From an uncultured Lacticaseibacillus sp. (GTDB lineage: Bacteria; Bacillota; Bacilli; Lactobacillales; Lactobacillaceae), in contig CAKRHU010000100.1 of assembly GCA_934339215.1 (NCBI GenBank), positions 1 through 6,303 on the forward strand: a stretch of DNA of 6,303 nucleotides. Reading direction: 5' to 3'. The notes below the pieces were generated by a model. It did no database searches. It was not told the origin of the DNA and saw nothing but the letters and a program-made list of their open reading frames with translations. The stretch's first letter is position 1. Each line of letters starts with the position of its first letter. This document shows positions 6,044 through 6,303 of this stretch, one piece after another. Position numbers and translations under genes: made by a program.

Positions 6044-6303
6044 TCCGTTCTGCCAAGCCGCTTCCGCTCACATATTTTCTGGGTTGATATTACTAACTTA
6101 CAGATTAAGCACGCTCACGAAACAATATGATTGATCGTATCAACGTTGAGATCGCGTGATTCGTAGTCATCTGGTGTCAGTGGGTTAGCGCAGTGGAAGT
6201 GATTTGAAATTGGGACGGAAGCTGGCCGGCTCGACGTGGTGAGAATCTCACGCCTTCAGCGGGCACCGCTTACGAGATTCCGCAGGGAAAGATCCGGCGA
6301 GTG
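6044..6303. other. Non-coding right flank, no gene recognised
   Basis: I see no coding frame, tRNA or rRNA signal in this stretch. It holds small inverted repeats: TTGAT/ATCAA at 6131-6143, the palindrome CAACGTTG at 6141-6148, GTGAG/CTCAC at 6239-6251, and AGCGG/CCGCT at 6258-6270, the last nested inside GAATCTC/GAGATTC (6243-6249 with 6274-6280). The last 120 bases are visibly richer in G and C than the RNA gene to the left. It may be the upstream region of a gene beyond the window or part of another intergenic repeat. Confidence 0.4.
6239..6280. repeat. Two mutually exclusive hairpins at the right edge
   Basis: GTGAG (6239-6243) pairs with CTCAC (6247-6251) around a 3-nt loop. In the alternative fold, GAATCTC (6243-6249) pairs perfectly with GAGATTC (6274-6280) and encloses the hairpin AGCGG/CCGCT (6258-6270). 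The two folds compete for 6243-6249. Such switching is typical of attenuators, but no U tract or downstream gene is visible here to confirm that. Confidence 0.35.

Noticed and set aside
5831..6130. 99-codon plus-strand frame starting with GTG
   Set aside because: It has no ribosome site, runs through both arms and all three hairpins of the palindromic element, and its composition is not protein-like (many Arg, Pro and Ser, no domain). It is best explained as an open frame caused by the repeat.
6179..6255. tRNA-like stretch (GGTTAGCGCAGTGG)
   Set aside because: The resemblance is to a D arm only; there is no acceptor stem, anticodon arm or TTCGAAT-type loop at the right distance.
6257..6271. 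T-box-like sequence (CAGCGGGCACCGCTT)
   Set aside because: It only loosely resembles the T-box core AGGGTGGNACCGCG, and is better explained as the perfect hairpin AGCGG/CCGCT. No specifier stem or terminator was seen.

Overview
The window looks like chromosomal DNA of a low-to-moderate-GC Firmicute, most probably a Lactobacillaceae member of the Lacticaseibacillus casei/rhamnosus type. This rests on the Bacillus-like Shine-Dalgarno sites, the protein style, the cyd operon layout and a CcpA-type cre site. It is inference, since no marker gene for species is present.

Left part (1-4854, + strand) is one tightly packed operon segment: the 3' end of cydD, then cydC (together the CydDC ABC exporter needed to assemble cytochrome bd oxidase), a trans-polyprenyl diphosphate synthase, menA (prenylation of 1,4-dihydroxy-2-naphthoate) and a five-block calcineurin-like metallophosphoesterase. 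Genes overlap by 14-16 bp or are separated by 7-14 bp, and the unit ends in a rho-independent terminator at 4876-4930. The logic is respiratory: CydDC matures the bd oxidase, while the polyprenyl synthase and MenA supply the (demethyl)menaquinone that feeds it. cydAB would be expected just upstream of the window.

Right part (4855-6303) has no convincing protein gene, apart from a weak minus-strand candidate for a small membrane protein (4944-5180). Its most striking content is an apparent stand-alone RNA gene. It has an extended -10 promoter (TTGCAA, 17 nt, TGaTATACT), a transcript of about 460 nt whose 5' and 3' ends can close into an 18-bp terminal helix (5278-5298 with 5677-5696), several internal hairpins, and an intrinsic terminator at 5700-5738. 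A full match to the CcpA cre consensus (5233-5247) covers the -35 box, which predicts carbon catabolite repression of this RNA. I could not assign it to RNase P RNA, tmRNA, 6S RNA or SRP RNA. It may be an undescribed or lineage-specific large structured RNA.

Downstream, 5859-6043 is a compact element bounded by a 19-bp inverted repeat with one bulged base. It encloses three hairpins; the outer two share the same 7-nt loop ACAAACC and the central one looks like a bidirectional terminator. It resembles a small dispersed palindromic element rather than a gene. The last 260 bases hold only small hairpins, including two mutually exclusive pairings near the right edge.
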